A stretch of 64,000 nt of DNA, taken from positions 2,914,001 through 2,978,000 of the forward strand of contig NZ_AP021875.1 of the NCBI RefSeq assembly GCF_009688965.1. The letters are read 5' to 3'. The position numbers and the translations under genes are program-made. This stretch comes from Desulfosarcina widdelii. GTDB taxonomy: Bacteria; Desulfobacterota; Desulfobacteria; Desulfobacterales; Desulfosarcinaceae. The notes beneath the pieces were generated by a model that had not been told where the DNA came from, made no database searches, and saw only the letters and a list, made by a program, of their open reading frames with translations. Positions 23,763 to 33,845 of the stretch are shown piece by piece (positions within the stretch are counted from its first letter, which is position 1; the number at the start of each line of letters is the position of its first letter).

Positions 23763-26700
23763 TCAGGAATCGCCTTTGCCCTCTTTTGGGAGTCGAAGGA
23801 CAAACCGGGTGCCGCAATCTTCCACGGCATGCACACGCATCTCGCCGCCGTGGTCCTCTGTGATGATAAAATAGGACACCGACAGGCCCAAACCCGTGCC
23901 TTTGCCCACCGGTTTGGTGGTGAAAAAAGGCTCGAAGATGCGCCGGCGGGTGGTTTCGTCCATACCCGGCCCGTTGTCCTCGATCTCCACCCGCACCCAG
24001 TCGCCGTCATTCCGGACGCGCAGGAGAAACATCGGTTGAGTTGATGGACTCGACACCTCGGCCATGGCCTCGGCACCGTTTTTGAGAATATTTATGAACA
24101 CCTGCTGAATTTTGCTGGATTCGCAGGGCACCGGAACGGTTGCATCGTCGTACTCCCGCACGATCGCGATCTTCTTGAAATCATAATGCTTTTTCATGTC
24201 GTAATCGGTTTTGAGCAGGTCCAGGGATTGATCCAGCAGGCCGCTAAGGTCGTGGCTGGAAACAGTGCTGTCGCTCTTGCGGGCAAAGCTTAGCATGTTT
24301 TTTACAATGATCGCCGCCAGGCTGCCGGATTTGCGGATATTCTCTATCATGTTGGGCAGCTTGCGAAGCTCCAGGTATTTTCTGATGGCCGTCATGCTGG
24401 TGCCGGCCGCTTCTGCCGCCTCGTGGTTGGCAGGCAGGTCGCCGGTCAACCTGTTGGACAAAACGGAAGCGTTCTGAAGAATACCGGCCAAAGGGTTATT
24501 GATCTCGTGGGCCATTCCCGCGGCCAGGCCCCCCACGGAGAGCATCTTCTCGCTCTGGATCATCATCTCCTCCAGGCGAACCCGTTCGGTGACATCGTCC
24601 ACCCGGATCACCGCCCCCTCCACGCCATTGGTGACCAGCGGGAAGATGGTGATGTCTTCGAATCGGGTTTCCTGACCGGCTTTTATGGCAATTTTAGGTG
24701 AGTTGATCACCCTCCGCTCTTTAATGGCGGTTTTTATGGTTTCCAATTGATCCGCCAGTTGGGAAAATACGACATTCAAGGGCTTGGCCAGCACCTGGCT
24801 GGAAGGGCGTCCCGTCACTTTTTCGGCCTGTTTATTCCACTGGGTCACCCGTCCTTCCATGTCCACGCCCACCAGCACCGAAGGCATGGAATCGATGATG
24901 TTGGTGAGATAATTGCGCAGTTGCCGCAGTTCTTCTTCTATCTTTTTGCGCTGCGTGATGTCGACAATCGTACCTTGCATGGTCGTCAGGTTCCCTTCCC
25001 CGTCGAACTTTCCCCCGAAAGTGGAGTAATAGTATCCAATGCTGCCGTCGGGGCGCAAAAATTTCTGATCAAAGCTGCCCTTTTCCTTTGTTTGGAGAAA
25101 CCGTTGAACAATCTCTTCATGCCGCTTTTTGTATTCCGGCCAAGGCGACAGGGCCATAATGGAGTCGATCCGGGGAGAATATTCGGAGGGATCCAAGTGG
25201 AGTATTTCATACACTTTTTTCGACCAATCCACCTTCCCCGTGTTGACGTTCCATTCCCAGTACCCCAGTCCGGCCAGTTCCTGGGCCTCTTTGAGCCGGG
25301 CCTCACTAATCTGAAGTGCCTCCTCCGCCTGCATGCGTTCGGTAATGTCGGCATGGGTGCCGATAAAACGGGCCGGCTTTCCCTGGTCATCCCAGGCAAC
25401 AATTTTCCCTTTGCTCTGAACCCACATGTAGTTGCCGTCTTTACGTCGAAACCGAAACTCCACCTTGTAATCATCCAGGCCCCCGGATAGATACCGGGTG
25501 ATAGCCGATTTTACCCGTTCACGGTCCTCGACGCGAACGCGTTTTTCGAATTCATCGAAAGCTCCGGGAAACGCATAGGGCCCGTATCCGGCCATGGTGT
25601 AGTAGCGGGAATCGAAATAAACGGCATCCTGGTCGATATGCCAATCCCAAATGCCTTCGTTGGCACCCGACAACGCCAGGTCCAGGCGTTCTTCACTTTC
25701 CTTCAGCGCCTGTTCCATGCTCCTCCGTTCGGTAATATCCTGTGCAAAAGCGATGGCATACTGTTGGCCTTCGAATTCCAAGAGATTGGCATAGATCTCA
25801 ACGGGAATCCGACGACCGTCTTTCCTACGGTGAGTACTTTCATGGGCGATCAACCCTCGGGCAACCAGTTCTTCCCAAATCGAATCCCAGGTTTTATCAG
25901 CAAATGCGGTATCGATGTCCACTATCGACATCGTTTCCAGTTCTTCTTTGGTATAGCCAAGCATTTGCGCGAATTGTCGGTTCACTTCCCGAATCCGCCC
26001 ATCCCGTAGGACACGATGAATGCCGACATTGGCGTTGTCGAAACTGAATTGGGTGATTTGCAGGGATTTCTCAATTCGTTTGCGTTCGGTGATGTCTTGG
26101 ACAAAGCAGATGGAAAATTGCCGGTCGTCGTATTCCAGAAGGGTGGTTGTAATTTGCACCGGAATACGGGAGCCGTCCTTGCACCGATGTGTGGTTTCGA
26201 AAAAATCCGTGCCTTGAGAGACCAGTCGTCTCCATCCGGATTCCATAAGTTCATGATCTGTGTCTGGGTCAATGTCCGCCACGGACAGCCCCGAAAGTTC
26301 TTCGATGGTATACCCCAGCATTTGAGCGGCATGGGCATTCACGTTTAGAATCCGCCCCCCCGATTCAATTTGGTAAATCCCGATGGAAGCTGAATCGTAA
26401 CAGAACTGGGTCAGATGAAGGGAAGACTCCATCTCTTTGCGGTGGGTGATGTCCGTTAACAGTCCGTAAAAAACAATTTTATCGACGACGCGACGGGGTG
26501 TGGAATTGCCCTCGATCCAAAGCGCCTCTCCCGAAGGTTTGATAAAGCGTCCCTGGTAGTACCAAGGTTTGAATTCTTCGACGGCTTCTTTTACGGATGC
26601 AATAAACCGGGGTTGATCCTCAGGGGGCAGGCAGGCGACAAAATCATCGAAATAGGTTTCCGGTCCCGAGTCCAGGCCGAACATCTCGAATGCCTTAGAC

Positions 26701-27887
26701 AGCAGTACAATCTTGGAGATATAGGAGCCGGGATTGTCCGGAGCTGCCTCGAACTGATAAACCACACCGGGGACATTGGCCAAAAGTTCTTTCAGCCGCT
26801 GTTCGCCGTCGACCAGGGCCTTTTCGCGTTGCTTGATCATTTCGGCCATGCGCTCGAGGCTTTGGCCCAGCCGGGCAAATTCCCATGTTTTGGCCTTCGG
26901 CCACTGTAGGTCGTAGCGTCCCTTGGCAATGAATTCCGCCTTCCGGGCATAAGAAGTAAAAAGCGTGCTGAACTTGCCGGCCAAAAGCCAGGATATGGAC
27001 AGTACCAGACCCAGGGCAACGGCTATCCCCAGAGCGATCAGCGTGAACGTATCCCGGATCGGTTGAAAGGCCAGGCGAATCGGCTGGACAACCAGAACCT
27101 TCCAGCCCGCCACATCCATTTCCACCATCGTCCCCAACATGCGTTCGCCATCCAATTCAAAAGTCCTGGTGGCCGTCGAAGTTGCGCCGGCGAGTCCCCT
27201 CACGAGAGGGAAATCGGCTCGCACCACCTCTCCCCAGCGCAGATTGCGGGAATCGGCCACGATCTGTCCCCGGGCATCGATCACCATTGTATGATACTCG
27301 GATTCCACCGGTAGCTGACTGATGAAGGCAGACAAACGGTCCAAGGTGATCTCCCCGATAATAAAGCCGTCTGCCAGCGGAATCGTCAGCGCCACCGCCA
27401 TTCGACTGCTGACCGTGGACAAAAAAGTTTGCGACCAGATGCCCCCCGCAGGATCTTTGGCAGTGTCGGCAAACTTTCGGCCGGAAAGATCCAGCCCGAT
27501 GTAATCCTCACGGCTCGCGCGGCGCGATTTTGGCAGGCCGACCGATTGAATGACGGCTTCCGTATTGTCGACGACAAATAGGGTCTCGAAAAATTCTCCC
27601 TTGCCGCACTGGGCATCCAACAATCGCACCGGCCCCGTATCCGGTTGAACCTGTCGATCCTGAAGATATTCGGCCAAGGCGGTCAACTGGCGCTCGCCGC
27701 CCTCCAGATAGGTCGAAATCTGGCCGGCAATGGAACGGGCCAGCGCCCGATGCTGGTTTCCCGTCCGGGACTGAATGCTCGGCATAACGAAAAACCAGAC
27801 CAAAACGGCAATAGTGATGATCGGCAAAATCGCCACGATACCGAAGAGCAGGGACAAATAGCCTTTCAGGGGAATGGGGGATTTCAT
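23763..27887 (-). CDS. Giant sensor histidine kinase: Cache sensor, six PAS domains, HisKA-HATPase
   Basis: 1374 residues. A membrane helix at about 8-32 and a second near 290-312 bracket a periplasmic Cache-like domain, followed by a HAMP-like linker. Six PAS/PAC units follow, recognised by repeated NxxAxxMLGYT...E and DITERK/ITQRK signatures. The kinase core has His1127 in [12 protein letters not shown], then a HATPase domain with [16 protein letters not shown] and GTGLGLS. No receiver domain is attached. The ATG lies 4 bases after the stop of the binding-lipoprotein gene, so the two are translationally linked. The N-terminal and kinase parts are close relatives of the kinase at 29051-31660; this copy has four extra PAS domains. 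The partner response regulator is not in the window. Confidence 0.9.
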   Translation of the reverse strand: MKSPIPLKGYLSLLFGIVAILPIITIAVLVWFFVMPSIQSRTGNQHRALARSIAGQISTYLEGGERQLTALAEYLQDRQVQPDTGPVRLLDAQCGKGEFFETLFVVDNTEAVIQSVGLPKSRRASREDYIGLDLSGRKFADTAKDPAGGIWSQTFLSTVSSRMAVALTIPLADGFIIGEITLDRLSAFISQLPVESEYHTMVIDARGQIVADSRNLRWGEVVRADFPLVRGLAGATSTATRTFELDGERMLGTMVEMDVAGWKVLVVQPIRLAFQPIRDTFTLIALGIAVALGLVLSISWLLAGKFSTLFTSYARKAEFIAKGRYDLQWPKAKTWEFARLGQSLERMAEMIKQREKALVDGEQRLKELLANVPGVVYQFEAAPDNPGSYISKIVLLSKAFEMFGLDSGPETYFDDFVACLPPEDQPRFIASVKEAVEEFKPWYYQGRFIKPSGEALWIEGNSTPRRVVDKIVFYGLLTDITHRKEMESSLHLTQFCYDSASIGIYQIESGGRILNVNAHAAQMLGYTIEELSGLSVADIDPDTDHELMESGWRRLVSQGTDFFETTHRCKDGSRIPVQITTTLLEYDDRQFSICFVQDITERKRIEKSLQITQFSFDNANVGIHRVLRDGRIREVNRQFAQMLGYTKEELETMSIVDIDTAFADKTWDSIWEELVARGLIAHESTHRRKDGRRIPVEIYANLLEFEGQQYAIAFAQDITERRSMEQALKESEERLDLALSGANEGIWDWHIDQDAVYFDSRYYTMAGYGPYAFPGAFDEFEKRVRVEDRERVKSAITRYLSGGLDDYKVEFRFRRKDGNYMWVQSKGKIVAWDDQGKPARFIGTHADITERMQAEEALQISEARLKEAQELAGLGYWEWNVNTGKVDWSKKVYEILHLDPSEYSPRIDSIMALSPWPEYKKRHEEIVQRFLQTKEKGSFDQKFLRPDGSIGYYYSTFGGKFDGEGNLTTMQGTIVDITQRKKIEEELRQLRNYLTNIIDSMPSVLVGVDMEGRVTQWNKQAEKVTGRPSSQVLAKPLNVVFSQLADQLETIKTAIKERRVINSPKIAIKAGQETRFEDITIFPLVTNGVEGAVIRVDDVTERVRLEEMMIQSEKMLSVGGLAAGMAHEINNPLAGILQNASVLSNRLTGDLPANHEAAEAAGTSMTAIRKYLELRKLPNMIENIRKSGSLAAIIVKNMLSFARKSDSTVSSHDLSGLLDQSLDLLKTDYDMKKHYDFKKIAIVREYDDATVPVPCESSKIQQVFINILKNGAEAMAEVSSPSTQPMFLLRVRNDGDWVRVEIEDNGPGMDETTRRRIFEPFFTTKPVGKGTGLGLSVSYFIITEDHGGEMRVHAVEDCGTRFVLRLPKEGKGDS

Positions 27888-27891
27888 GGCA

Positions 27892-29022
27892 TCACTCCAC
27901 GACAACGAACTTCCGGTTGCGGACGATTCGGATGGAGGCATGGGCGGGTGCGACATCACCGTAGGCATCGAAACGAATCTTGCCCTGCAGACCGTCGAAC
28001 TCGCCAATGGAAAGCAGGACCGCTTTCAGTGGCTTCTGCAACTCGCTTGCCTTCAGAGCGGTCAGCACGACCTGGGCCGCATCATAGGCATAAACCCCTG
28101 CAAACCCCGGCTCCCGTTGGTATCTTTCAAGATATTTCTTGCGAAAGGTAAGGTACGGTGGGCTCGGGCTGTCCCAGTCAAAGGCGATGGGCAATGTAAC
28201 TCCCTCAACGGCATTGCCGCCCATTTCTAGCAGCCGCTGGCTCGCGCCCCAGTTGGAAAGGGTTATCTTTATAGAAGCATCGGCCTGGCGGATCTGTTGG
28301 CAAAGCAACCCGGAATCCATGGGATTGGCAATGATCAGGATGCCGTCGGGTTCGGCTGCCAGCAACTCGCGGGCAATGTCCGAAAAAGAACGGCCATCTT
28401 TTTCTTTATATTCAATGAAGGTGAGAATCTTGCCACCACCTGCGACAAACGGTTTTTTAAAGTTTGCCAGCCAGTTTTCGCTAAATGTGCGGTTGCCGCC
28501 GTCATAGACAACGGCAACGCGCCGCATATCGCCCGATTCGATCTGGTATCGGGCACTGCGAAATGCGTGCTCCTGAGAGGCGATGCAGACGCGGAAAAAA
28601 TAGTCGTCCTGACCGGACAGATGCGGGGTGGTGACCGTCGGCGCGACGGTGAGCAACTGCGCTTCATTCAAATGCGGCACAACGACCGTGGCCATGTTGG
28701 AAACCAGGGGGCCGACAACGGCGACAACGTTTGCCGCGATCAGTTCCTGTATGGCCTGCAGCGCCGTTTCGGCATCCTGTCGATCATCCTTGATGATCAG
28801 CGTTACCCGACGGCCGCGGATCCCGCCCTGTTCATTGCACTGCTCTACGGCCAGTTGAACCGCATTGCGGGCCGACATCCCCATATCGGCCAAGCGTCCT
28901 GTTATGCTTCCGATAAAACCGATCTGTATCGGTTGATTGGAACCGCAGGCAACCAGGATAATGCCAAGGATGCTGGAAACAAAAATGAGAGTCAGCCACA
29001 TGTGAATAGAGACACGTTTCAT
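27892..29022 (-). CDS. LivJ-type substrate-binding lipoprotein (Peripla_BP_6) paired with a sensor kinase
   Basis: 376 residues. A signal peptide with a lipobox (IILVACG, Cys26) is followed by a type I periplasmic-binding fold: QIGFIGSITGRLADMG, EQGGIRGRRVTLIIKDD, and AVVGPLVSNMA, the hallmark start of branched-chain-amino-acid/amide-binding proteins. No livHMGF transport genes are present; instead the stop is followed after 4 bases by a Cache/PAS kinase. Periplasmic binding proteins can act as ligand-presenting co-receptors for membrane kinases, and that is the likely role here (inference). Its sequence is a clear paralogue of the lipoprotein at 31665-32810. Confidence 0.85.
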   Translation of the reverse strand: MKRVSIHMWLTLIFVSSILGIILVACGSNQPIQIGFIGSITGRLADMGMSARNAVQLAVEQCNEQGGIRGRRVTLIIKDDRQDAETALQAIQELIAANVVAVVGPLVSNMATVVVPHLNEAQLLTVAPTVTTPHLSGQDDYFFRVCIASQEHAFRSARYQIESGDMRRVAVVYDGGNRTFSENWLANFKKPFVAGGGKILTFIEYKEKDGRSFSDIARELLAAEPDGILIIANPMDSGLLCQQIRQADASIKITLSNWGASQRLLEMGGNAVEGVTLPIAFDWDSPSPPYLTFRKKYLERYQREPGFAGVYAYDAAQVVLTALKASELQKPLKAVLLSIGEFDGLQGKIRFDAYGDVAPAHASIRIVRNRKFVVVE

Positions 29023-29050
29023 CGGGAACCTCCTTCCAGTACCTTTCTTA

Positions 29051-31660
29051 TCACTGAGTCTTGCCGGCTTTCGGCATTCGGATCACGAAACGCGTACCGC
29101 CCCCTTCCGCGGCATACGCCCCCATCTTGCCGCCGTGACCCTCGGTGACAATGAAATAGGAAACCGACAGACCCAATCCCGTGCCCTTGCCCACCGGCTT
29201 CGTGGTGAAAAAAGGCTCGAAAATCCGCCGGCAGGTCACTTCGTCCATCCCCGGACCGTTGTCCTCGATCTCCACCCGCACCCACTGCCCGTCGTCCCTC
29301 ACCCGCAGACAAAACGCGGGTGGAACCGCCCCACCCCCTCTTTCGGCCATGGCCTCAGCGCCGTTTTTGAGGATATTGATGAACACCTGCTGAATTTTGC
29401 TGGCCTCGCAGGGCACCGGACTTGCAGCGTCCTCGTACTCCCGGACAATCTCGATCTTCTTGAAGTCGTAATGCTTCTTCATGTCGTAGTCGGTTTTCAG
29501 CAAATCCAGGGATTGATCCAGCAGGCTGCAAAGATCGTGGCTGGAAACGATGCTGTCCCCCTTGCGGGCAAAACTGAGCATGTTCTTTACAATGGTGGCC
29601 GCCAGACTGCCTGACCTTCGGATGTTCTCCAGCATGTCGGGCAGTTTGCGCAGTTCCAGGTACTGCCGGATGGCTGTCATGGTGGTTCCGGACGCCTCGG
29701 CCGCCTCGTGGTTGGCAGGCAGGTCGCCGGTCAACCGGTTGGACAAAACGGAGGCGTTCTGAAGAATACCGGCCAGGGGGTTGTTGATCTCGTGGGCCAT
29801 GCCCGCGGCCAAACCGCCCACGGAAAGCATCTTCTCGTTCTGGATTATCATCTCCTCCAGGCGAACCCGTTCGGTGACATCGTCCACCCGGATCACCGCA
29901 CCTTCCACGCCATTGGTCACCAGAGGGAAGATGGTCACATCTTCGTAACGGGTTTCATCGCGATGCCGACTTGAAACCTTCGGATCACGGATCACCCGAC
30001 GCTCCCGGATGGAGGTCTTGATGCAGTCCATCTCGCGCACCAAACGGGGAAACACTTCGGCCAAAGGCTGGGCCTGGGCCGTATCCCTGTCTATCTCGGT
30101 CTCCTGCTCCGCCTTGCGGTTCCACTGGGTTACCTTTCCGTCGCGGTCCACCGCCACAAGAATGGACGGCATGGAGTCGATGATATTGGACAGGTAGTTG
30201 CGCAGCCGGCGCAGTTCCTCCTCGGACTTTTTTCGTTCGGTAGAGTCTTTGGCAAAAACAATGGCATACTTCCGGCCACCGTACTCGAGCAGATTGGAAT
30301 AAATCTCCACCGGTATCCGGCGGCCGTCTTTGCCATGGTGAACCGTTTCGAAGATGTCGGATCCCTGCACTTGCAGTCGTTGCCAGGCCGTACCCCAGTT
30401 CTCTTTGTTTAGGGCCGGATCAATATCGAAAACGGTCATGCTGCTCAGTTCTTCCCGGGTGTAGCCGATCATCCGGGCGGCGGATTCGTTCACCTCCTGA
30501 ATTCGCGCATCCGGACCCAGGCGATAGATTCCGATGGCGGCCCGGTCGATGCTGAACTGGGTGATCAGCAGGCGGGCCTCGTTTTCCCGAAGCTGCTTTT
30601 CACGCTGTTGAACCATGATTGCCATGTGGTCAAGATTATCGGCCAGGTTGCGAAATTCGACAGTCTTGGATTCCGGCCAGGTCAATCCGTATTCTCCATC
30701 GGCAATGCGTCGCGACTGCTCGGCGTACAATCGGAACATCTTTGAAAGCCCCCCGGCCTGCAGCCAGGCCACCGCCAATGCCAGGACCAAGGCAACGCCC
30801 AACCCCAAGGCGATCAGGATGAAGGCGTCACGAATGGGTTTGAAGGCCAGCGTGGTCGGTTGGGCCACCAGGACCTTCCAACCCAGTTCCTGAACGTCGA
30901 CCACGGTGCCCAAATATGATTGCCCGTCGAGGTTGAAAGAACTGGAGGCATTCACGGCCTGCCCGTCACGGCGGGTGGTGGGCAATCCTGAAAGATCCAA
31001 TTGCTGCCCCCAGCGTAACCGCTGTGAATCGGCAACGATGCGGCCCTGACGGTCAAGAACCAACGTGAGCAGTCCTGATTCCACGGGCAGGTGGCTGATA
31101 AATTCGGACAGCCGGTTCAAGGTGATTTCACCCACCATGACTTCCCGGGCCAACGGAACGATCAAGGCCACGGCCAACCGGCTGCTCACAGTGGAGAGAA
31201 AGGTCTGGGACCATGTCGATGCCGTCCGGATGCGGGGATCGGCGAGGAAATCGAGGCCGGTGAGATCCATTCCCAACAGGTCATCGTGCGAAAAACGCCT
31301 GGACCGTGCCAGACCGACGCTGCGGATCACGGTATCCGGATTGGAAACGATGTAGATCGTTTCGAAAAAATCGCCGCGGCCGCATTGGGCATCCAGCAGA
31401 CCGGTGGTCAGCGCTGCTGGCGGAGTGTTGCGGAGCAAAAAGTCGGCCAGCCCCATCAACTGGCGCTCCCCGCCGTTCAGATGGGCTGATATCTGGCCAG
31501 CCACGGCGCGCGCCAGCCCTTCATTCTCGATTGCATTTCTGGCGCGCATCTGCGGCATCAATAGAAACCACACCAGCACGGAAATGATGACGACAGGCAG
31601 AGCGGCGACAGCGGCAAACTGCAGCGACAGATAGCGGCGGAGCGGTATAGGTGATTTCAT
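29051..31660 (-). CDS. Sensor histidine kinase: Cache sensor, two PAS domains, HisKA-HATPase
   Basis: 869 residues. Membrane helix at about 8-32, periplasmic Cache-like domain, second helix near 288-310, then a HAMP-like segment and two PAS/PAC units (GYTREELSSM, DSTERKKSEEEL; DSMPSILVAVDRDGKVTQWN). The kinase core has His623 in [12 protein letters not shown], and the ATP-binding part ends with [15 protein letters not shown]. The start is 4 bases after the stop of the lipoprotein gene at 31665. It shares its sensor, last PAS and kinase regions with the giant kinase downstream. Its stop is 28 bases from the next lipoprotein gene, so both modules can be one transcript. Confidence 0.9.
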   Translation of the reverse strand: MKSPIPLRRYLSLQFAAVAALPVVIISVLVWFLLMPQMRARNAIENEGLARAVAGQISAHLNGGERQLMGLADFLLRNTPPAALTTGLLDAQCGRGDFFETIYIVSNPDTVIRSVGLARSRRFSHDDLLGMDLTGLDFLADPRIRTASTWSQTFLSTVSSRLAVALIVPLAREVMVGEITLNRLSEFISHLPVESGLLTLVLDRQGRIVADSQRLRWGQQLDLSGLPTTRRDGQAVNASSSFNLDGQSYLGTVVDVQELGWKVLVAQPTTLAFKPIRDAFILIALGLGVALVLALAVAWLQAGGLSKMFRLYAEQSRRIADGEYGLTWPESKTVEFRNLADNLDHMAIMVQQREKQLRENEARLLITQFSIDRAAIGIYRLGPDARIQEVNESAARMIGYTREELSSMTVFDIDPALNKENWGTAWQRLQVQGSDIFETVHHGKDGRRIPVEIYSNLLEYGGRKYAIVFAKDSTERKKSEEELRRLRNYLSNIIDSMPSILVAVDRDGKVTQWNRKAEQETEIDRDTAQAQPLAEVFPRLVREMDCIKTSIRERRVIRDPKVSSRHRDETRYEDVTIFPLVTNGVEGAVIRVDDVTERVRLEEMIIQNEKMLSVGGLAAGMAHEINNPLAGILQNASVLSNRLTGDLPANHEAAEASGTTMTAIRQYLELRKLPDMLENIRRSGSLAATIVKNMLSFARKGDSIVSSHDLCSLLDQSLDLLKTDYDMKKHYDFKKIEIVREYEDAASPVPCEASKIQQVFINILKNGAEAMAERGGGAVPPAFCLRVRDDGQWVRVEIEDNGPGMDEVTCRRIFEPFFTTKPVGKGTGLGLSVSYFIVTEGHGGKMGAYAAEGGGTRFVIRMPKAGKTQ

Positions 31661-31664
31661 GGCG

Positions 31665-32810
31665 CTAATCGATGACCACAAACTTGCGGTTCCGGACGAT
31701 GCTGATCGAGGCATTGCCCCGTTTGACGTCGCCGAATTCGTCGAAGCTGAACGCCCCCTGTAGGCCTTCGAAGGTTTTGATTTTAAGGATGGTCTCTTTA
31801 AGATTTTGGCTCTTTTTTTGACTCCGCAGGGCGGTTAACACAACCTGCACCGCATCATGTGAATAGACGCCGGGGAAACCCGGCTCGCGTTGATACCGTT
31901 CGAAATAGGCTTTGCGGAATTCCTGGTACCGGGGGGCTGGGCTGTCCCGGTCGAATGTCTGCACCACGGTGACCCCCTCCACTGCATTGCCGCCCAGTTC
32001 CAGCAGGCGTTCGGTGGCGCCCCAGTCGGCCAAGGTGATCGGGATGGCCGCATCGAGTTTGCGGATCTGCTGACAAAACAGAGCCGAGTCCATGGAATTG
32101 GCCACGATCAGAATCCCGTCGGGGCCGGCTGCCAGAAGTTCGCGGGCAACATTCAGAAAAGATCCTCCCTTGTCGGTGGCAAAGCCGATGGTGGTAATGA
32201 TTTCGCCGCCATTTTCATTGAAGACAGCGGCAAAATTTTCCAGCCAGTTTTCACAGAAGGATCGATTGCTCAATGTGTACGTGGCGGCGATGCGGCGCAT
32301 CGTCCCGGAATTGACGTGGTAGCGGGCGCTCTTGCCGGCGTATTCGCGGGTGGTGGAAGAGACCCGCAGGAAATAGTCGTCCAACCCGGAAAGTTTTTGG
32401 GTGGTGGCGGTGGGGCTCACAGTGATGATTCGGGCTTCGTTAAGAAGAGGAGCCACCGCCATGGCCATGTCGCTGGTCATGGGGCCGACGATTGCGGCCA
32501 CCTCCTGGCCGACCAAGTCCTTGACGGCCTGGCGGGCCAGATCCGGATTTTGCTCGTCGTTCTTAATGATCAGTTGAACCGGGCGACCGTCGATTCCGCC
32601 TACGCGATTGCACGCCTCGATGGCCAGCTGGACGGCATCCCGCCCGGAAATGCCCAGGTCAGCCACCCGCCCGGAGGTGCCGCCCACGAATCCGATGCGA
32701 ATGGGTTCCTTGGAACTGCATGCCGTCAGTGCAATACCTATTAAGATGCCCAGGCAAATCCAGAAACGGTAGCGACAGTATCGATGGGTATTGGAAAGAA
32801 CAGTACGCAT
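31665..32810 (-). CDS. LivJ-type substrate-binding lipoprotein (Peripla_BP_6), first of two paralogues
   Basis: 381 residues. The chosen ATG has a good ribosome site (AGGAGGA, 7 bases upstream); a longer reading frame begins with an extension that is not signal-like. The signal peptide ends in a lipobox (GIALTACS). The mature part starts IRIGFVGGTSGRVADLG and continues with RVGGIDGRPVQLIIKNDEQ and AAIVGPMTSDMAMAV, the type I binding-protein fold. It is followed immediately by its own kinase gene. It is the first gene of the island in the direction of transcription, so the island's promoter must lie in the 272 bases upstream. Confidence 0.85.
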   Translation of the reverse strand: MRTVLSNTHRYCRYRFWICLGILIGIALTACSSKEPIRIGFVGGTSGRVADLGISGRDAVQLAIEACNRVGGIDGRPVQLIIKNDEQNPDLARQAVKDLVGQEVAAIVGPMTSDMAMAVAPLLNEARIITVSPTATTQKLSGLDDYFLRVSSTTREYAGKSARYHVNSGTMRRIAATYTLSNRSFCENWLENFAAVFNENGGEIITTIGFATDKGGSFLNVARELLAAGPDGILIVANSMDSALFCQQIRKLDAAIPITLADWGATERLLELGGNAVEGVTVVQTFDRDSPAPRYQEFRKAYFERYQREPGFPGVYSHDAVQVVLTALRSQKKSQNLKETILKIKTFEGLQGAFSFDEFGDVKRGNASISIVRNRKFVVID

Positions 32811-33082
32811 GGGAAATCCTCCTGTGAAGGAACACCGCACTGAAATATACCTCAACCGTTGACACACCGGCCGCCGATGAGGGATGCATGATCTTTGATC
32901 CAACCGGGGAAGGCGTAACGCGGCTATAAAAGAAGAATATCGGAGAAAAGCCTCCTTTCTTTATAAAAACCTTTATTTTATCTACTTTAGAGGATATCCG
33001 TTATCGAGGCAAGCCCCATTAGATGCTTCCTGAACCGAGAGACATAAACCTTCGCTCATCTGCCCTTTGAGGTAGCATTTAT

Positions 33083-33784
33083 ATGCGTCTCGATATGATG
33101 GGCAACAACGGCAACGATTCGAGAATGTGCAATCGACGAACGATAAGCCTTCTATGCACCGGTTTGGCCGCAGCGGGTCTGTTTTTGACCGCCTGCGGCG
33201 TGGTGCGCACCACCTATCGGCTGACCAAGGGAACCGTGGTGATGGCCTATAAGGTGACCCGGTTCGCCGGCAGCACCGTCTATACCGTGGGCGGCTTCAC
33301 CTTCGACGTGGTGACCGCCCCGCTGTCCTGGCCGCTGGTCCATGAGGACATCGAAAGCATCGACGGCCTGTCGCCCAAAGAGGCCATTGCCCAGGGGCGC
33401 GTGAAAGCTTCGCCCTACGTGGTGCGCGGCCGGCGCTACGTGCCCATGACCGTGGCCCAGGCCCAAACCTACCGGGAAACCGGGGTGGCATCCTGGTACG
33501 GCATGGAAACCTACCGCCAGCGCGGAGGGCACATGACCGCCAACGGCGAGGCCTTCAATCCCAATGGCCTGAGCGCCGCCCACAAGCACCTGCCCCTGCC
33601 CTCCTTCGTGCGCGTGACCAACCTGTCCAACCGTCGCAGCATTGTCGTGCGGGTCAACGACCGGGGACCTTTTGTCGATGGACGCATCATCGATTTAAGT
33701 GCCGGGGCGGCTAAAAAATTGGGGTTTTACAAGAAGGGAACGGCGCGGGTGCGTGTCGAGACCATACAGTTGGAGAGCTCATAG
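33083..33784 (+). CDS. rlpA: RlpA-like septal ring lytic transglycosylase lipoprotein
   Basis: 233 residues. Signal peptide with lipobox (GLFLTACG), a spacer region, and a C-terminal double-psi beta-barrel RlpA domain from about residue 130: TGVASWYG, GHMTANGEAFNPNGLSAAHK, VRVTNLSNRRSIVVRVNDRGPF and GRIIDLSAGAAKKLG. RlpA cleaves denuded peptidoglycan strands at the septum. There is no SPOR domain at the end. RlpA proteins of some bacteria lack it, but septal targeting by that route would be missing. An in-frame ATG at 33125 would also leave a full signal peptide. Monocistronic by position: flanked by genes on the other strand. Confidence 0.9.
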   Translation: MRLDMMGNNGNDSRMCNRRTISLLCTGLAAAGLFLTACGVVRTTYRLTKGTVVMAYKVTRFAGSTVYTVGGFTFDVVTAPLSWPLVHEDIESIDGLSPKEAIAQGRVKASPYVVRGRRYVPMTVAQAQTYRETGVASWYGMETYRQRGGHMTANGEAFNPNGLSAAHKHLPLPSFVRVTNLSNRRSIVVRVNDRGPFVDGRIIDLSAGAAKKLGFYKKGTARVRVETIQLESS

Positions 33785-33845
33785 CCAACCAACGGCAATG
33801 GCCGTGAGTCAATGTCAACAGATAAAATTCGTCTGAACCAGACGG

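Noticed and set aside
23763..32810. Branched-chain amino acid ABC transporter operon
   Set aside because: Binding proteins are present but no livH, livM, livG or livF gene is; the partners are histidine kinases.
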